The notes below the pieces were generated by a model, which worked only from the letters and a program-made list of their open reading frames with translations, was not told where the DNA came from and did no database searches. The translations under genes were made by a program, and so were the position numbers. This document shows positions 42,805 to 53,227 of a stretch of 64,000 nt of DNA, one piece after another. Origin of the DNA: Micromonospora sp. Llam0 (GTDB lineage Bacteria; Actinomycetota; Actinomycetes; Mycobacteriales; Micromonosporaceae); assembly GCF_003751085.1 (NCBI RefSeq), contig NZ_RJJY01000002.1, positions 930,001 through 994,000 of the forward strand. Direction: 5' to 3'. The stretch's first letter is position 1. Each line of letters opens with the position of its first letter.

Positions 42805-45426
42805 TCAGTCGGCGACGAAGCGGTGCACGGCGAAACCCTCGCTGGTCGGGCAGACGATCGAGGTCCGGTCCCAGGAGCAGGCGACGGTCCGGACGCCACC
42901 CAGCACACCGAGCTCACGTGGCTCGGCCGGGGTGCCGGCCGCCAGCCCGGCCACGCTGGTGTCACCGGGATAGCTGGCCGGATTCTCGCGGAACCACAAC
43001 AGGTTGGCCCGGTCGATCCGGACCGCCACCCCGGCACGGCTGAGCACCTCGTTGCCTTCAGCGTCGAGCAGCCGCGACAGATAGTCACTCGACGTACGGC
43101 GCAGCAGGATGTGCTCCCCGACCGGCACCACGATGCTGAAATCGGCCGCTTCGGCCCGCCACCGCACCCCGCCCTCATCCAGGTCGACGACCACCAGCTC
43201 GTTGGTGTCGGAGCTGAACCCCTGCGACTCCAGCAGGCAGACCAGCGCGGCACCGCACGGCACGATGTTCTGCAACCGCCGCTGATCGTTCGCCGGGGTG
43301 TAGAGGTTCACCGGCTCGCCGGTGGTGTCCAGGTCGTACGCGGCCAGCCGGAAATCCCGGCCGTACGGCGCGATCAGCAGCTTGCCGTCGTACACCAGGG
43401 CGGTGTCGTTCGGTCCTGCCACGTTCGGACGCTCGCCGAGCAGTTCACCGCTCTTCGCGTCGAAGACGCGCGCCTGCCGGTTCGCGGTGATCTGCACGAT
43501 CCGTCGGTCGTCGCCGCGCTGCGGCGCGACGGGCTGGCCGTCGAACCCGGCCGGCCCGGTCACATCGGCCGGGGAGACCGCCGCGTAGACGGCGGCCTTG
43601 GTGTCGTCGTACTGGTCGGCCGGGTTCGCGTGTGCCCAGCGCTGTGTGCCGTCGCGCAGGTCCAGCCCGACCAGCTGGGCCCCTTCCACATCGGACCAGA
43701 CGAGGACGTCGTCGAAGACGAAAAGCTGGTCGTTGCCGAGAACGTCGACCTTCCAGCGCTGGCGACCGTCGGCCGGGTCGAGCACCGCGATCGGCCGGCG
43801 GGTGCTGCTCGACGCGTCCGCGACGGCGACCAGCGCGGCCGGGGTAGCGAGCAGCCCGGACCAGCGGTCGGCCCGTGCCTCCGTGGCCGCCTCCCACCGC
43901 TTCTCGCCGGAGCCCGGGTCGATCGCGACCACGCCGAGCCGCCCGTCATCGTGGACAAAGCCGCCGTACGCCCGGCCATCGACGAGCTGGGTGTACAGGG
44001 CGTCGGCGTCCTCATCGACGGTGATTTCCGACCCGACCTGGGTGAAGTCGCGGAATTCGATCGGCCAGGCCGGGTCGCGTAGCAGATAGACCACGGTGGC
44101 GGCGACCACTGCGGTCAGGGCCAGCACCGCACCGCCGACCAGCCACGGCAACCGGCCTCGTCGGCTGCGGCCAGCGGCGGGCGGTCCGCCGGGCGGCGGC
44201 ACGACCGATGCTGACGCGGGCGGCGGTGCCGCGGCCGGCGGCGGCGCCGGCATCTGCGCTGTCGGTACCGCCGGCGACACCAGGTTGGACGGGGCCGGCG
44301 GCACCGGGGCCGGAGCCGCTACCGTCGCCAGGTCGGCCAGGGCGCCTTCGGCGACCGGCAACTCGGGCTGCTCCAGCACGGTCGGTGCGACGCCCAGCTC
44401 GCTGTGCAGCAGCCGGGCCGCCAGCGGCACCCGCGATGAACCACCGACCAGGAACAGACCCGCCAACTGGTCGCCGCCCAGACCGCAGTCGGCGATCACC
44501 CGGGCCGCTTCCCGCACCCCCCGCCGGATCAGCGGAGTGGCGACCTGCTCCAGCTCGTCGCGGGTCAGATGTACCGCCTGGTCCACCCCGGGCACGGCGA
44601 CCGGTGCCGACGACGACCGCGACAGCATCTCCTTGGCTCCGCGTACGTCGTCCCAGAACTGCCGCCGGTTACGCCACTGCGCAGGGCTGGCCGGAGCATT
44701 GAGCTGCTGAGCCACCTGCGGGTCGAGCACCCCGCCGAGGTGTTCGACCAGGGCGGCGTCCAGGTCCAGCCCGCCGAGCTCGGCGATCCCGCCGGATCCG
44801 ATCACGGCGAACCGGGCCCGGCCGGCCGAATCCACGCCGTCGTTGCGCACCACCGCGATGTCCAGGGTGCCGCCGCCGAAGTCGAACACGGCGAGGGCCT
44901 GCCCGACCGGCACCGGCCGGCGCAGCACGTCGGCGAAGTAGCGGGCGGCCGCCACCGGCTCCGGCACCAGCCGCGTCCCGGCCGAGGGCTGCTGCGCGAC
45001 CGGCGGCCAACCGGCGCGGGCGACCGCCTGGGCCAACACCTCCCGGCGGCGGCTGCCCCAGGCGGCCGGATAGGTCAACGCCGCCGGCGGCAGGAAGCCG
45101 ACCGCCTCCACCGCCGCGCGGGCGACCGCCGCGAGCACGGCTGCCAGCAGGTCTGCGGTGGGCACCTCATGGTCGCCGAGCAGCACCGTCGACTCGTCGA
45201 TGCGGCGTTTCGGGTTCGGCTCGAAGCGGGCCGGGTCGCTCTGTGCCAGCCGCAGCGCGTCCCGCCCGACGTACAGCCGGTCGCCGAGAAACACTCCGGA
45301 CGGCAGGATCGGTGCACCGTCGAACAGCAGCGGACGGGTCCGCCCGTCCGGCCAGCGCAGCACCGCGACCGTGTTGGAAGTGCCAAGGTCGACGCCGAGA
45401 GCGAAGCCCCCGTCCTGCCCTGTCAT
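42805..45426 (-). CDS. Hsp70-like ATPase fused through a membrane helix to an extracellular beta-propeller
   Basis: 873 residues. Residues 1-350 form an actin/Hsp70 ATPase: GVDLGTSNTVAVLRW phosphate loop, VFDFGGGTLDIAVV, and LVGGSSRVPLAARLL. A Pro/Ala-rich linker (about 365-415) leads to a membrane helix (about 427-450, LPWLVGGAVLALTAVVAATVVYLL). The C-terminal 400 residues are PQQ-like propeller blades (PGSGEKRWEA, DPADGRQRWKVD, RDGTQRWAHA). No substrate-binding domain of DnaK is present. Cytosolic ATPase coupled to an outside sensor is the likely topology. Monocistronic. Confidence 0.85.
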   Translation of the reverse strand: MTGQDGGFALGVDLGTSNTVAVLRWPDGRTRPLLFDGAPILPSGVFLGDRLYVGRDALRLAQSDPARFEPNPKRRIDESTVLLGDHEVPTADLLAAVLAAVARAAVEAVGFLPPAALTYPAAWGSRRREVLAQAVARAGWPPVAQQPSAGTRLVPEPVAAARYFADVLRRPVPVGQALAVFDFGGGTLDIAVVRNDGVDSAGRARFAVIGSGGIAELGGLDLDAALVEHLGGVLDPQVAQQLNAPASPAQWRNRRQFWDDVRGAKEMLSRSSSAPVAVPGVDQAVHLTRDELEQVATPLIRRGVREAARVIADCGLGGDQLAGLFLVGGSSRVPLAARLLHSELGVAPTVLEQPELPVAEGALADLATVAAPAPVPPAPSNLVSPAVPTAQMPAPPPAAAPPPASASVVPPPGGPPAAGRSRRGRLPWLVGGAVLALTAVVAATVVYLLRDPAWPIEFRDFTQVGSEITVDEDADALYTQLVDGRAYGGFVHDDGRLGVVAIDPGSGEKRWEAATEARADRWSGLLATPAALVAVADASSSTRRPIAVLDPADGRQRWKVDVLGNDQLFVFDDVLVWSDVEGAQLVGLDLRDGTQRWAHANPADQYDDTKAAVYAAVSPADVTGPAGFDGQPVAPQRGDDRRIVQITANRQARVFDAKSGELLGERPNVAGPNDTALVYDGKLLIAPYGRDFRLAAYDLDTTGEPVNLYTPANDQRRLQNIVPCGAALVCLLESQGFSSDTNELVVVDLDEGGVRWRAEAADFSIVVPVGEHILLRRTSSDYLSRLLDAEGNEVLSRAGVAVRIDRANLLWFRENPASYPGDTSVAGLAAGTPAEPRELGVLGGVRTVACSWDRTSIVCPTSEGFAVHRFVAD

Positions 45427-45514
45427 CCGCTGTTCCTCCGCCGCACCCCGAACCGACCGACACCGACCCCGGGCATGCTACGGGTGACTGACCCGCTGAT
45501 CAGCGATCGGCCGG

Positions 45515-46630
45515 TCAGCCGACAGCGCGGCGGCGGGCGACCTCGGCGAGGGTGACCGCGGCAGCCACGCTGGCGTTGAGCGACTCGACGTCGGAGTGCA
45601 TCGGGATGCGTACCCGCAGATCGCAGGTCTCGCCGACGAGCCGGGACAGCCCTCGGCCCTCGGAGCCGACCACCACGACCAGCGGACCGACGGCGGCCTC
45701 CAGGTCGTACAGGTCGGTCTCGCCGTCGGCGTCCAGGCCGACCACGGTGAACCCCTCGGCCTGGCACTTCTTCACCGCCCGCGTCATGTTGACCACCTGG
45801 CTGACCGGGGTCCGGGCGGCGGCACCGGCGCTGGTCCGCCACGCGGTGGCGGTCATCCCGGCGGCCCGCCGCTCCGGCACGAACACGCCGTGCGCGCCGA
45901 ACGCGGCCGCCGAGCGCACCACCGCGCCGAGGTTGCGCGGGTCGGTCACCCCGTCCAGGGCGACCAGCAGCGGCTCCGGCTGCTCGGCGGCGGCGGCCAG
46001 CAGGTCCTCGAACGGCTCGTACGCGTACGCCGGCACCTGCAGCCCGACGCCCTGGTGCAGCACGCCGCCGGTCATCCGGTCCAGCTCGGCCCGGCTGATC
46101 TCCAGGATCGCGATGCCCCGGTCACCGGCGGTGCGCACCAGCTCGGTGACCCGGTCGTCGACGTCGATGCCCTGGGCGACGTAGAGCGCGGTCGCCGGCA
46201 CGTTGGCCCGCAGCGCCTCGACCACCGGGTTGCGGCCGACCAGCAGCTCCGGGGCGTCCTTCGGCGGGTGCGCCTTGCGGCCCGGGGAGACTCGCGGCCC
46301 GGACCGGGCACCGCCCCGGGCCAGCCGACCGGTCGCCGGACCGCCCCGGCTGCGGCCACCGCCGCCCCAGGTGGTGTCCTTCGTTCCGGGTACGCCGATC
46401 TTCGGCGCGCGCCCCTCGGCAGCCGCCGCCCGGCGTTCCTTCTCCTGCTTCCAGGCGGTCTTGTTCGGCAGCTTCTCGGTGCCGGAATAGCCCTTGTGCC
46501 ACGGCCGTTCGTCGGCCGGCAGGGTGCGGCCCTTGCCGGCCAGGCTGGACCGGTTCTTGCCGCCGGTGCCGCCGGCGGCACCCTTCTTGGGGGTGACCCG
46601 CCGGCCACGTCGTTGCGAGTTGCCGGGCAT
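45515..46630 (-). CDS. rlmB: 23S rRNA (guanosine-2'-O-)-methyltransferase, SpoU/TrmH family
   Basis: 371 residues from ATG 46630, whose A is the last base of the cysS stop. A basic disordered head (1-110) precedes the substrate-binding domain ([20 protein letters not shown]). The SPOUT knot carries [32 protein letters not shown] and [17 protein letters not shown]. Methylates 23S rRNA (G2251 in E. coli). Partner of cysS in many actinobacteria. Confidence 0.93.
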   Translation of the reverse strand: MPGNSQRRGRRVTPKKGAAGGTGGKNRSSLAGKGRTLPADERPWHKGYSGTEKLPNKTAWKQEKERRAAAAEGRAPKIGVPGTKDTTWGGGGRSRGGPATGRLARGGARSGPRVSPGRKAHPPKDAPELLVGRNPVVEALRANVPATALYVAQGIDVDDRVTELVRTAGDRGIAILEISRAELDRMTGGVLHQGVGLQVPAYAYEPFEDLLAAAAEQPEPLLVALDGVTDPRNLGAVVRSAAAFGAHGVFVPERRAAGMTATAWRTSAGAAARTPVSQVVNMTRAVKKCQAEGFTVVGLDADGETDLYDLEAAVGPLVVVVGSEGRGLSRLVGETCDLRVRIPMHSDVESLNASVAAAVTLAEVARRRAVG

Positions 46631-48093
46631 CAGGTCTGCTCTCCAATGGTCCAACGGGGGCCGTGCGGGGTGTCCTCGACCGTGACGCCGGCCTGCTTGA
46701 GCTGGTCACGCACCGCGTCAGCGGCGGCCCAGTCGCGGCGGGCACGGGCCTGCGCCCGCTGGTCGAGGGCGAGGGCGATCAGCGCGTCGACCGCGCCGCG
46801 CAGCTCGTCGCGCGGGGCGGCGTCGCCCCACGCCGGGTCGAGCGGGTCCAGACCGAGCACGCCGAGCATGGCGCGGACCCGGCCCAGGCTGGCCCGCAAC
46901 GCCCGACCGGCGTCGCCGTCGCTCCCGGCGGCACTCACCCCGGCCCCGGCCCCGGTCAGCAGACTGTTGCCGTCGCGGACCTCGTCGTGCAGCACCGCGA
47001 AAGCGGCCGACGTGTTCAGGTCGTCGTCCATCGCCGCCGCGAACGCCGCCGGCACCTGGGTGGCCGCGTCCGCTGCCGGGCTCGCGCCGACCTGCTCCGC
47101 CGCCCGCCGGACGAAACCCTCGATCCGCCGGTACGCGGTGGCGCTCTCCCGCAGGGCGTCGTCGGAGTAGTCGATGCGGGACCGGTAATGCGCCGCGGTC
47201 AGGTAGTAGCGCAGCTCGGCGGGGCGCACCCCGAGCCGGGCGACGTGGTCGAGGTCGATGACGTTGCCCAGCGACTTGCTCATCTTCGCCGCACCGAGGT
47301 TCAGCAGCCCGTGGTGCACCCAGTAGCGGGCGAACGGCAACCCTGCCGCCTTGGACTGGGCGAGCTCGTTCTCGTGGTGCGGGAAGGTCAGATCCAGCCC
47401 GCCGCCGTGGATGTCGAACTCGGGGCCGAGGTAGCGCCAGCACATCGCCGAGCATTCGATGTGCCAGCCGGGCCGGCCCGGGCCCCACGGCGAGCGCCAG
47501 GCCGCGTCGGCGGGCTCGTCCGGCTTGACGCCCTTCCACAGTGCGAAGTCACGCGGGTCGCGTTTGGCCCGCTCGGCGCCGTCGCCGGCCGGCTGCATCG
47601 CGTCGAGGCGCTGCCCGGACAGCGCGCCGTAGTCGGCGTACGAGGCGACGTCGAAGTAGACGTCGCCGCTGCCGTCGCCGGCCGGGTAGGCGTGGCCACG
47701 CTCGATCAGCCGCTCGATCAGCTGGTGCATCTCCGGGATGTGCCCGGTGGCGCGCGGCTCGTACGTCGGCGGCAGCACGTTCAGGCTGCGGTACGTGGCG
47801 GCCAGCACCAGCTCGTTGGCGTACGCGATCGACCAGAACGGCTGACCGGCGGCGGCCGCCTTGTCCAGCACCTTGTCGTCGACGTCGGTGATGTTGCGGA
47901 TGAAGGTGACCCGCAGCCCCTGGTGGCTCAGCCAGCGGCGGAGCACGTCGTAGTTGACGCCGGAGCGAAGGTGACCGATGTGCGGGGCGGACTGGACGGT
48001 GACGCCACACAGGTAGACGCTGACCTCGCCGGGCTGGCGGGGCACGAAGTCCCGCACGGACCGGGTCACGGTGTCGTACAAGCGGAGCGTCAC
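46630..48093 (-). CDS. cysS: Cysteinyl-tRNA synthetase
   Basis: 487 residues from GTG 48093. Class I signatures [16 protein letters not shown] (HIGH) and [10 protein letters not shown] (KMSKS); zinc-site pattern [24 protein letters not shown]. The C-terminal DALR-like helical part ends in [19 protein letters not shown]. Charges tRNA-Cys; essential. Operon with rlmB. Confidence 0.95.
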   Translation of the reverse strand: MTLRLYDTVTRSVRDFVPRQPGEVSVYLCGVTVQSAPHIGHLRSGVNYDVLRRWLSHQGLRVTFIRNITDVDDKVLDKAAAAGQPFWSIAYANELVLAATYRSLNVLPPTYEPRATGHIPEMHQLIERLIERGHAYPAGDGSGDVYFDVASYADYGALSGQRLDAMQPAGDGAERAKRDPRDFALWKGVKPDEPADAAWRSPWGPGRPGWHIECSAMCWRYLGPEFDIHGGGLDLTFPHHENELAQSKAAGLPFARYWVHHGLLNLGAAKMSKSLGNVIDLDHVARLGVRPAELRYYLTAAHYRSRIDYSDDALRESATAYRRIEGFVRRAAEQVGASPAADAATQVPAAFAAAMDDDLNTSAAFAVLHDEVRDGNSLLTGAGAGVSAAGSDGDAGRALRASLGRVRAMLGVLGLDPLDPAWGDAAPRDELRGAVDALIALALDQRAQARARRDWAAADAVRDQLKQAGVTVEDTPHGPRWTIGEQT

Positions 48094-48135
48094 GCTACGA
48101 GGGTACCGACTGGCACCCGTCCGTACTCTGTCGGT

Positions 48136-48786
48136 GTGCACGCGCGAGGGGCGGAGACGGCGCAGACCCTGGACCGGGGGCTGCGCCTGTTGGGCCTGGT
48201 CGCCGAGGCGACCGGCGGGATCACCGTCACCGAGGCCGCCGGGCAGCTCGGCATCGGTCGGGCCGCCGTCTACCGGCTGGCCACCACCCTCGCCGCGCAC
48301 GGCATGCTGCGCCGCGACACGGCTGGCCGGTTGCGGCTCGGTGCCGGGCTGCTGCAGCTGGCCCGGCGGGCGCAGCCGCTGCTGGCCGACGCCGCGCTGC
48401 CGGCGCTGCGCCGGCTCGCCGAGTCCTCCGGCGCCACCGCCCACCTGACCGTCGCCGACGGCGCGGAGGCGGTGGCGCTGACCGTCGTCGAGCCGAGCTG
48501 GACGGCGTTCCACGTGGCGTACCGGGCCGGGTCGCGGCACCCGGTCGGCCGCGGCGCCGCCGGCCGGGCGATCCTGGCCGGCCGCGACGGTACGCCCGGA
48601 CCGGTGACCAGCAGCGGCGAACTGCAGCCCGGCGCGTACGGTGTCGCCGCCCCAGTGCTCGGCGTGCCCGGCCTGGAGGCCAGCGTCGGGGTGGTGGCGA
48701 TGGGCACCCTGGACATGCCGGCGATCGGCGCGCAGGTGCAGGCGACCGCCGAGGCGGTGTCCCAGCTGCTCGCCGGCGAGCTGTGA
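48136..48786 (+). CDS. IclR-family transcriptional regulator
   Basis: 216 residues from GTG 48136. The HTH reads [29 protein letters not shown], followed by an IclR-like effector domain ([53 protein letters not shown]). Somewhat shorter than usual (about 250). Divergent from cysS; targets unknown. Confidence 0.85.
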   Translation: MHARGAETAQTLDRGLRLLGLVAEATGGITVTEAAGQLGIGRAAVYRLATTLAAHGMLRRDTAGRLRLGAGLLQLARRAQPLLADAALPALRRLAESSGATAHLTVADGAEAVALTVVEPSWTAFHVAYRAGSRHPVGRGAAGRAILAGRDGTPGPVTSSGELQPGAYGVAAPVLGVPGLEASVGVVAMGTLDMPAIGAQVQATAEAVSQLLAGEL

Positions 48787-48815
48787 CCGCTTCCTGTGAA
48801 GCAGAACAGTCGGGC

Positions 48816-49496
48816 TCAGAACAGGTCGGCGAGGGCGTCGGGCAGCTGCGCCAAACTGGTGATCTGCGCGTCCGGGCACACCTCGGCCGGGCAGGACTCG
48901 CCACGCCGGTTCAGCCAGACGGCCCGCAGCCCGGCCGTCTGCGGGCCGACCACGTCGTGCGGAATCGAGTCGCCGACGTAGACCACCCGGTCGGCGGCGG
49001 AGACCCCGGCGGCGGTCAGTACGGCGTCGTAGAACCGTTGGTCCGGCTTTTTCGGCAGGCCGTCGACGTGCGCGTACACCTCGAAGGCGAACTGGCCGCG
49101 CAGCCCGCACCGGTCAGCACGGCTGTTGCCGTTGGTGGCCAGGCCGACGGCGTACCGGCGGCGCAGCCGGTCCAGGGCGGGCAGCGTGTCGGCGTACGGC
49201 CGGCTGAGCGCGAACCGGCGCTCGAAGAAGATCCCGGTGATCCGGTCCAGCTGCTCCGGCAGGCCGACCCGGTCCAGCGAGCGGGCCAGCGCGCCCCGGC
49301 GGATCTGCATCACCGGCGCGGACGGGTCGGCGGCGAACGCGGCCGCCCAGTCGTCGGCCATGTCGCCGAGGGTCAGCTCGGCGGCACGCGGGGTCAGCCG
49401 ACGCAGCTCGGTGAGGACGGTCTGCAACGCGCCGGTGACCGCGGGCCGCAGGTCGACGAGGGTCTCGTCGGCGTCGAACACCACGGTGGTAATCAC
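48816..49496 (-). CDS. HAD-superfamily hydrolase (subfamily IA)
   Basis: 226 residues. HAD motifs: VVFDADETL (DxDxT, with nucleophile Asp), [13 protein letters not shown] (motif II), [11 protein letters not shown] (motif III Lys) and [18 protein letters not shown] (motif IV). A helical cap lies at about 15-95. Probable phosphatase or dehalogenase-like enzyme; substrate unknown. Confidence 0.88.
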   Translation of the reverse strand: MITTVVFDADETLVDLRPAVTGALQTVLTELRRLTPRAAELTLGDMADDWAAAFAADPSAPVMQIRRGALARSLDRVGLPEQLDRITGIFFERRFALSRPYADTLPALDRLRRRYAVGLATNGNSRADRCGLRGQFAFEVYAHVDGLPKKPDQRFYDAVLTAAGVSAADRVVYVGDSIPHDVVGPQTAGLRAVWLNRRGESCPAEVCPDAQITSLAQLPDALADLF

Positions 49497-49515
49497 CCCA
49501 CCAGGGTATGCCGGC

Positions 49516-50964
49516 TCAGCTGGGCCGGGTCATCCGCAGAACGTCCAGCGCCTCGTCCAGCTCGGCGGCGGTCAACGTGCCGGCGTCGACGTGGCCGCGT
49601 TCCAGCACCACGGCCCGGATCGACTTGTTCTCGGCGAGCGCCTGCTTGGCGATCGAGGCGGCCTCATCGTAGCCGAGGTGCCGGTTGAGCGGGGTGACGA
49701 TCGACGGCGACCCTTCGGCGTACGCCAGGCAGGTCTCCGGGTCGGCTGCCAGGTCGGCGACGCAGCGCTGGGCGAGCAGCCGGCTGGCGGCGGCCAGCAG
49801 CCGGACCGCTTCGAGCAGGTTGCTGCCCATCACCGGCAGCATCACGTTCAGCTCGAAGTCGCCCTGACTGCCGGCGAACGCGATGGTCGCGTCGTTGCCG
49901 ATCACCTGGGCGCAGACCTGGCGTACCGACTCGCAGACCACCGGGTTGACCTTGCCCGGCATGATCGACGACCCGGGTTGCAGGTCGGGGATGCGCAGCT
50001 CGCCGAGGCCGGCGCGCGGGCCGGAACCCATCCACCGGATGTCGTTGGCGATCTTGTAGAGGCCGACGGCGATGGTGCGCAGCTGCCCGGACGTCTCCAC
50101 CAGGGCGTCGCGGGCACCCTGGGCCTCGAAGTGGTTGCGGGCCTCGGTCAGCGGCAGCCCGGTCGCGTCGGCCAGCTTGGCGATGACGGCGGCGGCGAAG
50201 CCGGGCGGGGTGTTCACCCCGGTGCCGACGGCGGTGCCGCCGAGCGGCAACTCGGCCAGCCGGGGCAGGATCGAGCGCAGCCGCTCCTGACCGTAGCGGA
50301 CCTGGGCGGCGTAGCCGGAGAACTCCTGGCCGAGGGTGACCGGGGTGGCGTCCATCAGATGGGTACGCCCGGCCTTGACCACGGTGGCGAACTCGTCGAC
50401 CTTGCCTTCCAGCGTGGTCGCCAGCTCGTCCAGGGCCGGGATCAGCTCGTGCACCACCTGGTGCGAGGCGGCCAGGTGGATCGAGGTCGGGAAGACGTCG
50501 TTGCTGGACTGCGAGGCGTTGACATGGTCGTTGGGGTGTACCGGCCGGTCCAGTTCACGGGCGGCGAGGGTGGCCAGCACCTCGTTGGTGTTCATGTTCG
50601 ACGAGGTGCCCGAACCGGTCTGGAACACGTCCACCGGGAACTGGTCGTCGTAGCCGCCGGAGGCGACGTGCGCGGCGGCGGTGACGATCGCCTCGGCGAT
50701 GCCGGCCGGGATCACCCCGAGGTCGGCGTTGACCTTTGCGGCGGCGCCTTTGATCTGGGCGAGCGCGCGGATCTGGGCGGATTCGAGCGTACGGCCGGAG
50801 ACCGGGAAGTTGTGCACCGCGCGCTGGGTCTGCGCCCGCCACAGCGCGTCGGCGGGGACGCGTACCTCGCCCATCGTGTCGCGTTCGATCCGGTAGCCCT
50901 CGTCCCGGACGCCGTCCTCGCTGATCCCACCGTCGCTGATGCCCTCGTCAGTCACCTTTCCCAT
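49516..50964 (-). CDS. fumC: Fumarate hydratase, class II
   Basis: 482 residues. [19 protein letters not shown] opens the family domain at about residue 24. Signature [11 protein letters not shown], substrate loops [14 protein letters not shown] and [14 protein letters not shown], and [19 protein letters not shown] are intact. Converts fumarate to L-malate in the TCA cycle. The first 23 residues ([18 protein letters not shown]) are an acidic repeated extension not found in typical FumC; an ATG at residue 31 exists but would truncate the domain. Confidence 0.95.
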   Translation of the reverse strand: MGKVTDEGISDGGISEDGVRDEGYRIERDTMGEVRVPADALWRAQTQRAVHNFPVSGRTLESAQIRALAQIKGAAAKVNADLGVIPAGIAEAIVTAAAHVASGGYDDQFPVDVFQTGSGTSSNMNTNEVLATLAARELDRPVHPNDHVNASQSSNDVFPTSIHLAASHQVVHELIPALDELATTLEGKVDEFATVVKAGRTHLMDATPVTLGQEFSGYAAQVRYGQERLRSILPRLAELPLGGTAVGTGVNTPPGFAAAVIAKLADATGLPLTEARNHFEAQGARDALVETSGQLRTIAVGLYKIANDIRWMGSGPRAGLGELRIPDLQPGSSIMPGKVNPVVCESVRQVCAQVIGNDATIAFAGSQGDFELNVMLPVMGSNLLEAVRLLAAASRLLAQRCVADLAADPETCLAYAEGSPSIVTPLNRHLGYDEAASIAKQALAENKSIRAVVLERGHVDAGTLTAAELDEALDVLRMTRPS

Positions 50965-51048
50965 CCTGCCCCGAGTGGCGGCAGCCCGCAGATGATGTGG
51001 GCCACGTACGGTCCCTGCCCCCCAGTACTGCTCGCGGGCGGCGACGGG

Positions 51049-51495
51049 CTACGCCTCGCGGGTGGTGGCGTCGCTGGTCGTGCCGCCGGCCGGCGTACCC
51101 ATGCCGCCGCTGGTGGCGTCGCCGGTCGTCGTCGGCGCCACCTTGCCGCGACCTCTCTTACCCCGGCTCCTGCCCCGGCCGGGGCCGGTGTCACGGTTGC
51201 TGTCGTTGACCCGGCGGGTGCTGGCCGGGCCGGCGGTGCCACCGGTGGTGGTCAGCCCGCCGCCGGAGCGGGTCGGGCCGCCGTCGCGCAGCGTCTCGGC
51301 CGGGATCGGCACATCTGCCGGGTCGTCGAGGTCGCGCTCCTTCACCTCGCGGACCGGGTCGGTCGGTGGCGCGACCACGTCGTCCAGGATCTCCTGGCGG
51401 TACGCCGACCGCTGCTCCAGGTCGTCAACGAACGCCTGCCCTTCGTCGCCGGCCCACTCGGCGTCGCGGTCGGCGTCGCGGTTTCGTCGCCCCAT
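51049..51495 (-). CDS. Hypothetical charged, disordered protein
   Basis: 148 residues from ATG 51495 (MGRRNRDADRDAEWAGDE). An acidic helix region (QAFVDDLEQRSAYRQEILDD) is followed by a Gly/Thr/Arg-rich tail with GRGRSRGKRGRGK, a low-complexity, nucleic-acid-binding-like stretch. No family recognised. Located between fumC and a winged-helix gene. Confidence 0.55.
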   Translation of the reverse strand: MGRRNRDADRDAEWAGDEGQAFVDDLEQRSAYRQEILDDVVAPPTDPVREVKERDLDDPADVPIPAETLRDGGPTRSGGGLTTTGGTAGPASTRRVNDSNRDTGPGRGRSRGKRGRGKVAPTTTGDATSGGMGTPAGGTTSDATTREA

Positions 51496-51568
51496 CGTCA
51501 CCACCCCTCCCGTCACGGCGGGTGTGCCCGGATCGGCGGCGGCGAAACCTGAGCTGTCCGGCCTGCCC

Positions 51569-52687
51569 TCAGCCAGTGGTCAGGCGTACCCGCTGGCTGT
51601 CGCCGTCGGTGAGGAATGCCGCCACGCTCTCCCCTTCCTCGGCCACGGCGGCGCGCTCGGCGCGGGTGAGGCCGCGCAGCCCGGTGACGGTGACGGTGCC
51701 GGCGTCGACGGTCCAGGTGGCGGCGACCCGGCCGTCGACCAGCACCACCCGTGCCCCGGCGACGGACAGGCCCCGGTGGGCGTCGTCGATGATCCGGCTG
51801 CGGTCGTCGTAGCCGAGGATCGCGTTGTCGAACGCCGGCAGGAACCGCACCGGGGCGGGAGTGTCCGGGGCGGGTCGCGGCGCGTCCGGCAGGTCGAGCA
51901 GTTGCCGGCCGCGCTGGTCGCGGAAGACGACCAGTTCGTCGCGGACGGCGGCGACGGCGGCCGGCAGCCCGGCCAGCCCGCACCAGGCGCGCAGGTCGGC
52001 GCTGGCGGCCGGCCCGTACGCCGCCAGGTAGCGCCGTACCAGTGCCTGGCCGACCGGGTCGGTGCCGGCTTCGACCGGGTCGACGCCGGCTGCGTCGGTC
52101 AGCGGGTCCGGCTGCTGGCCCGCCCACTCCGCCAGCGGCCGGTAGCGTGCCCCGCCGACGGTCCGCCACAGCCCACGCGGCGGCAGCTGCACCACCGGGA
52201 TCAGGGCCGCGACCAGCATCTCCCCCACTGCTCTCGGCTCCAACTGCCGCCACCGGTCAGGCAGGGCACGGGCCAGCCCGGTCATCGTCCGGGGCTCGCC
52301 GTCGGCCAGCACCGCCCGACCGGCCGCCGCGAGCGCGTCGAGGTCGACCCCGGCGAGCTCGCGGCGGTAGCCGGCGAGGACCCGTTGCCGCAGCATGACG
52401 TCGTGGCGGGGACGCCAGGCCACGGCATCGGCGGCGGTGAGCAGGTGGACGGTGCGGCGCATCAGATGGGTCCGGACCACCGCGCGGCGCAGCAGCAGGT
52501 CCGACAGGTCCACCGGGTCGAAGCCGCGCAGCCGGCTCCACAGCCCGACGAACGGCTCCTGCGGCTCCTGCGCCTGCAGGCCGCCGAGATGCGCGACGGC
52601 GTCGTACGCCGGCAGGTCCGCGCGGTCGAGCAGCAACTGCCGGGCCAGCGTCGCGCGGTTGAGCGCCCGGGTGTCCAGCACCGTCAT
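51569..52687 (-). CDS. Winged-helix DNA-binding domain protein (HTH_42/AlkX-YcaQ-like)
   Basis: 372 residues. Start LDTRALNRATLARQLLLDR with YDAVAHLGGLQAQEPQEP and RAVVRTHLMRRTVHLL are hallmarks of this actinobacterial family. The central LARALPDRW region and C-terminal FDNAILGYDDRSRII follow. Related proteins (AlkX/AlkZ) are DNA glycosylases for alkylation or crosslink damage; the catalytic QxQ motif of that group appears here as GLQAQEP. A repair role is likely. Confidence 0.85.
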   Translation of the reverse strand: MTVLDTRALNRATLARQLLLDRADLPAYDAVAHLGGLQAQEPQEPFVGLWSRLRGFDPVDLSDLLLRRAVVRTHLMRRTVHLLTAADAVAWRPRHDVMLRQRVLAGYRRELAGVDLDALAAAGRAVLADGEPRTMTGLARALPDRWRQLEPRAVGEMLVAALIPVVQLPPRGLWRTVGGARYRPLAEWAGQQPDPLTDAAGVDPVEAGTDPVGQALVRRYLAAYGPAASADLRAWCGLAGLPAAVAAVRDELVVFRDQRGRQLLDLPDAPRPAPDTPAPVRFLPAFDNAILGYDDRSRIIDDAHRGLSVAGARVVLVDGRVAATWTVDAGTVTVTGLRGLTRAERAAVAEEGESVAAFLTDGDSQRVRLTTG

Positions 52688-52702
52688 CGGTCGCGCTCCC
52701 GA

Positions 52703-53125
52703 CTAGCCGTTGTACGGGACGGTGACGTCGACGACCCAGACGACGCCGAACCGGTCCCGAACCATCCCGTACGCCGGCGCCCAGGCGGCCGGGCCGAGCG
52801 GGACGACCACGGTCGCCCCGTCGACCAGCTTCTCCCAGTAGCCGGTGACCTCGTCGACGGTTTCGCCGCGTACGGAGACGAAATAGGCGTTCTCGCCCGG
52901 CGCGTAGGCCAGCCGACCGGGCACGTCGTACGCCATGACGTGGAAGCCGTTGTCGGCGCGGACCTGGCCCCAGATCACCTGGTCGGCCTCGGATTCGTCC
53001 TGGGCGGCGCCGAGGTCGGCGTACGTGACGGCGACCAGGTCGCCGCCGAAGACGGACCGGTAGAACTCCAGCGCGGCGCGCGCCTCGCCCCGGAAGTTGA
53101 GATGAGTGGTGGTGGTGATCGACAA
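52703..53125 (-). CDS. VOC/PhnB-like protein
   Basis: 140 residues. THLNFRGEARAALEFYRSVFGG is the first beta-alpha-beta-beta module of vicinal-oxygen-chelate proteins; GRLAYAPGENAYFVSVRG and GMVRDRFGVVWVVDV form the second. Small-molecule binding or bleomycin-resistance-like function; substrate unknown. Divergent from the WYL regulator. Confidence 0.88.
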   Translation of the reverse strand: MSITTTTHLNFRGEARAALEFYRSVFGGDLVAVTYADLGAAQDESEADQVIWGQVRADNGFHVMAYDVPGRLAYAPGENAYFVSVRGETVDEVTGYWEKLVDGATVVVPLGPAAWAPAYGMVRDRFGVVWVVDVTVPYNG

Positions 53126-53227
53126 GGTCGGCCCCTCTGGCTGTGTGGTGCGGGCCCGACGGGTGTCGGACGCAGGGGCAACATTCGCAGGGGTAGTGGC
53201 CAGGTTGTGTCCGCTACTACGGTCAGA

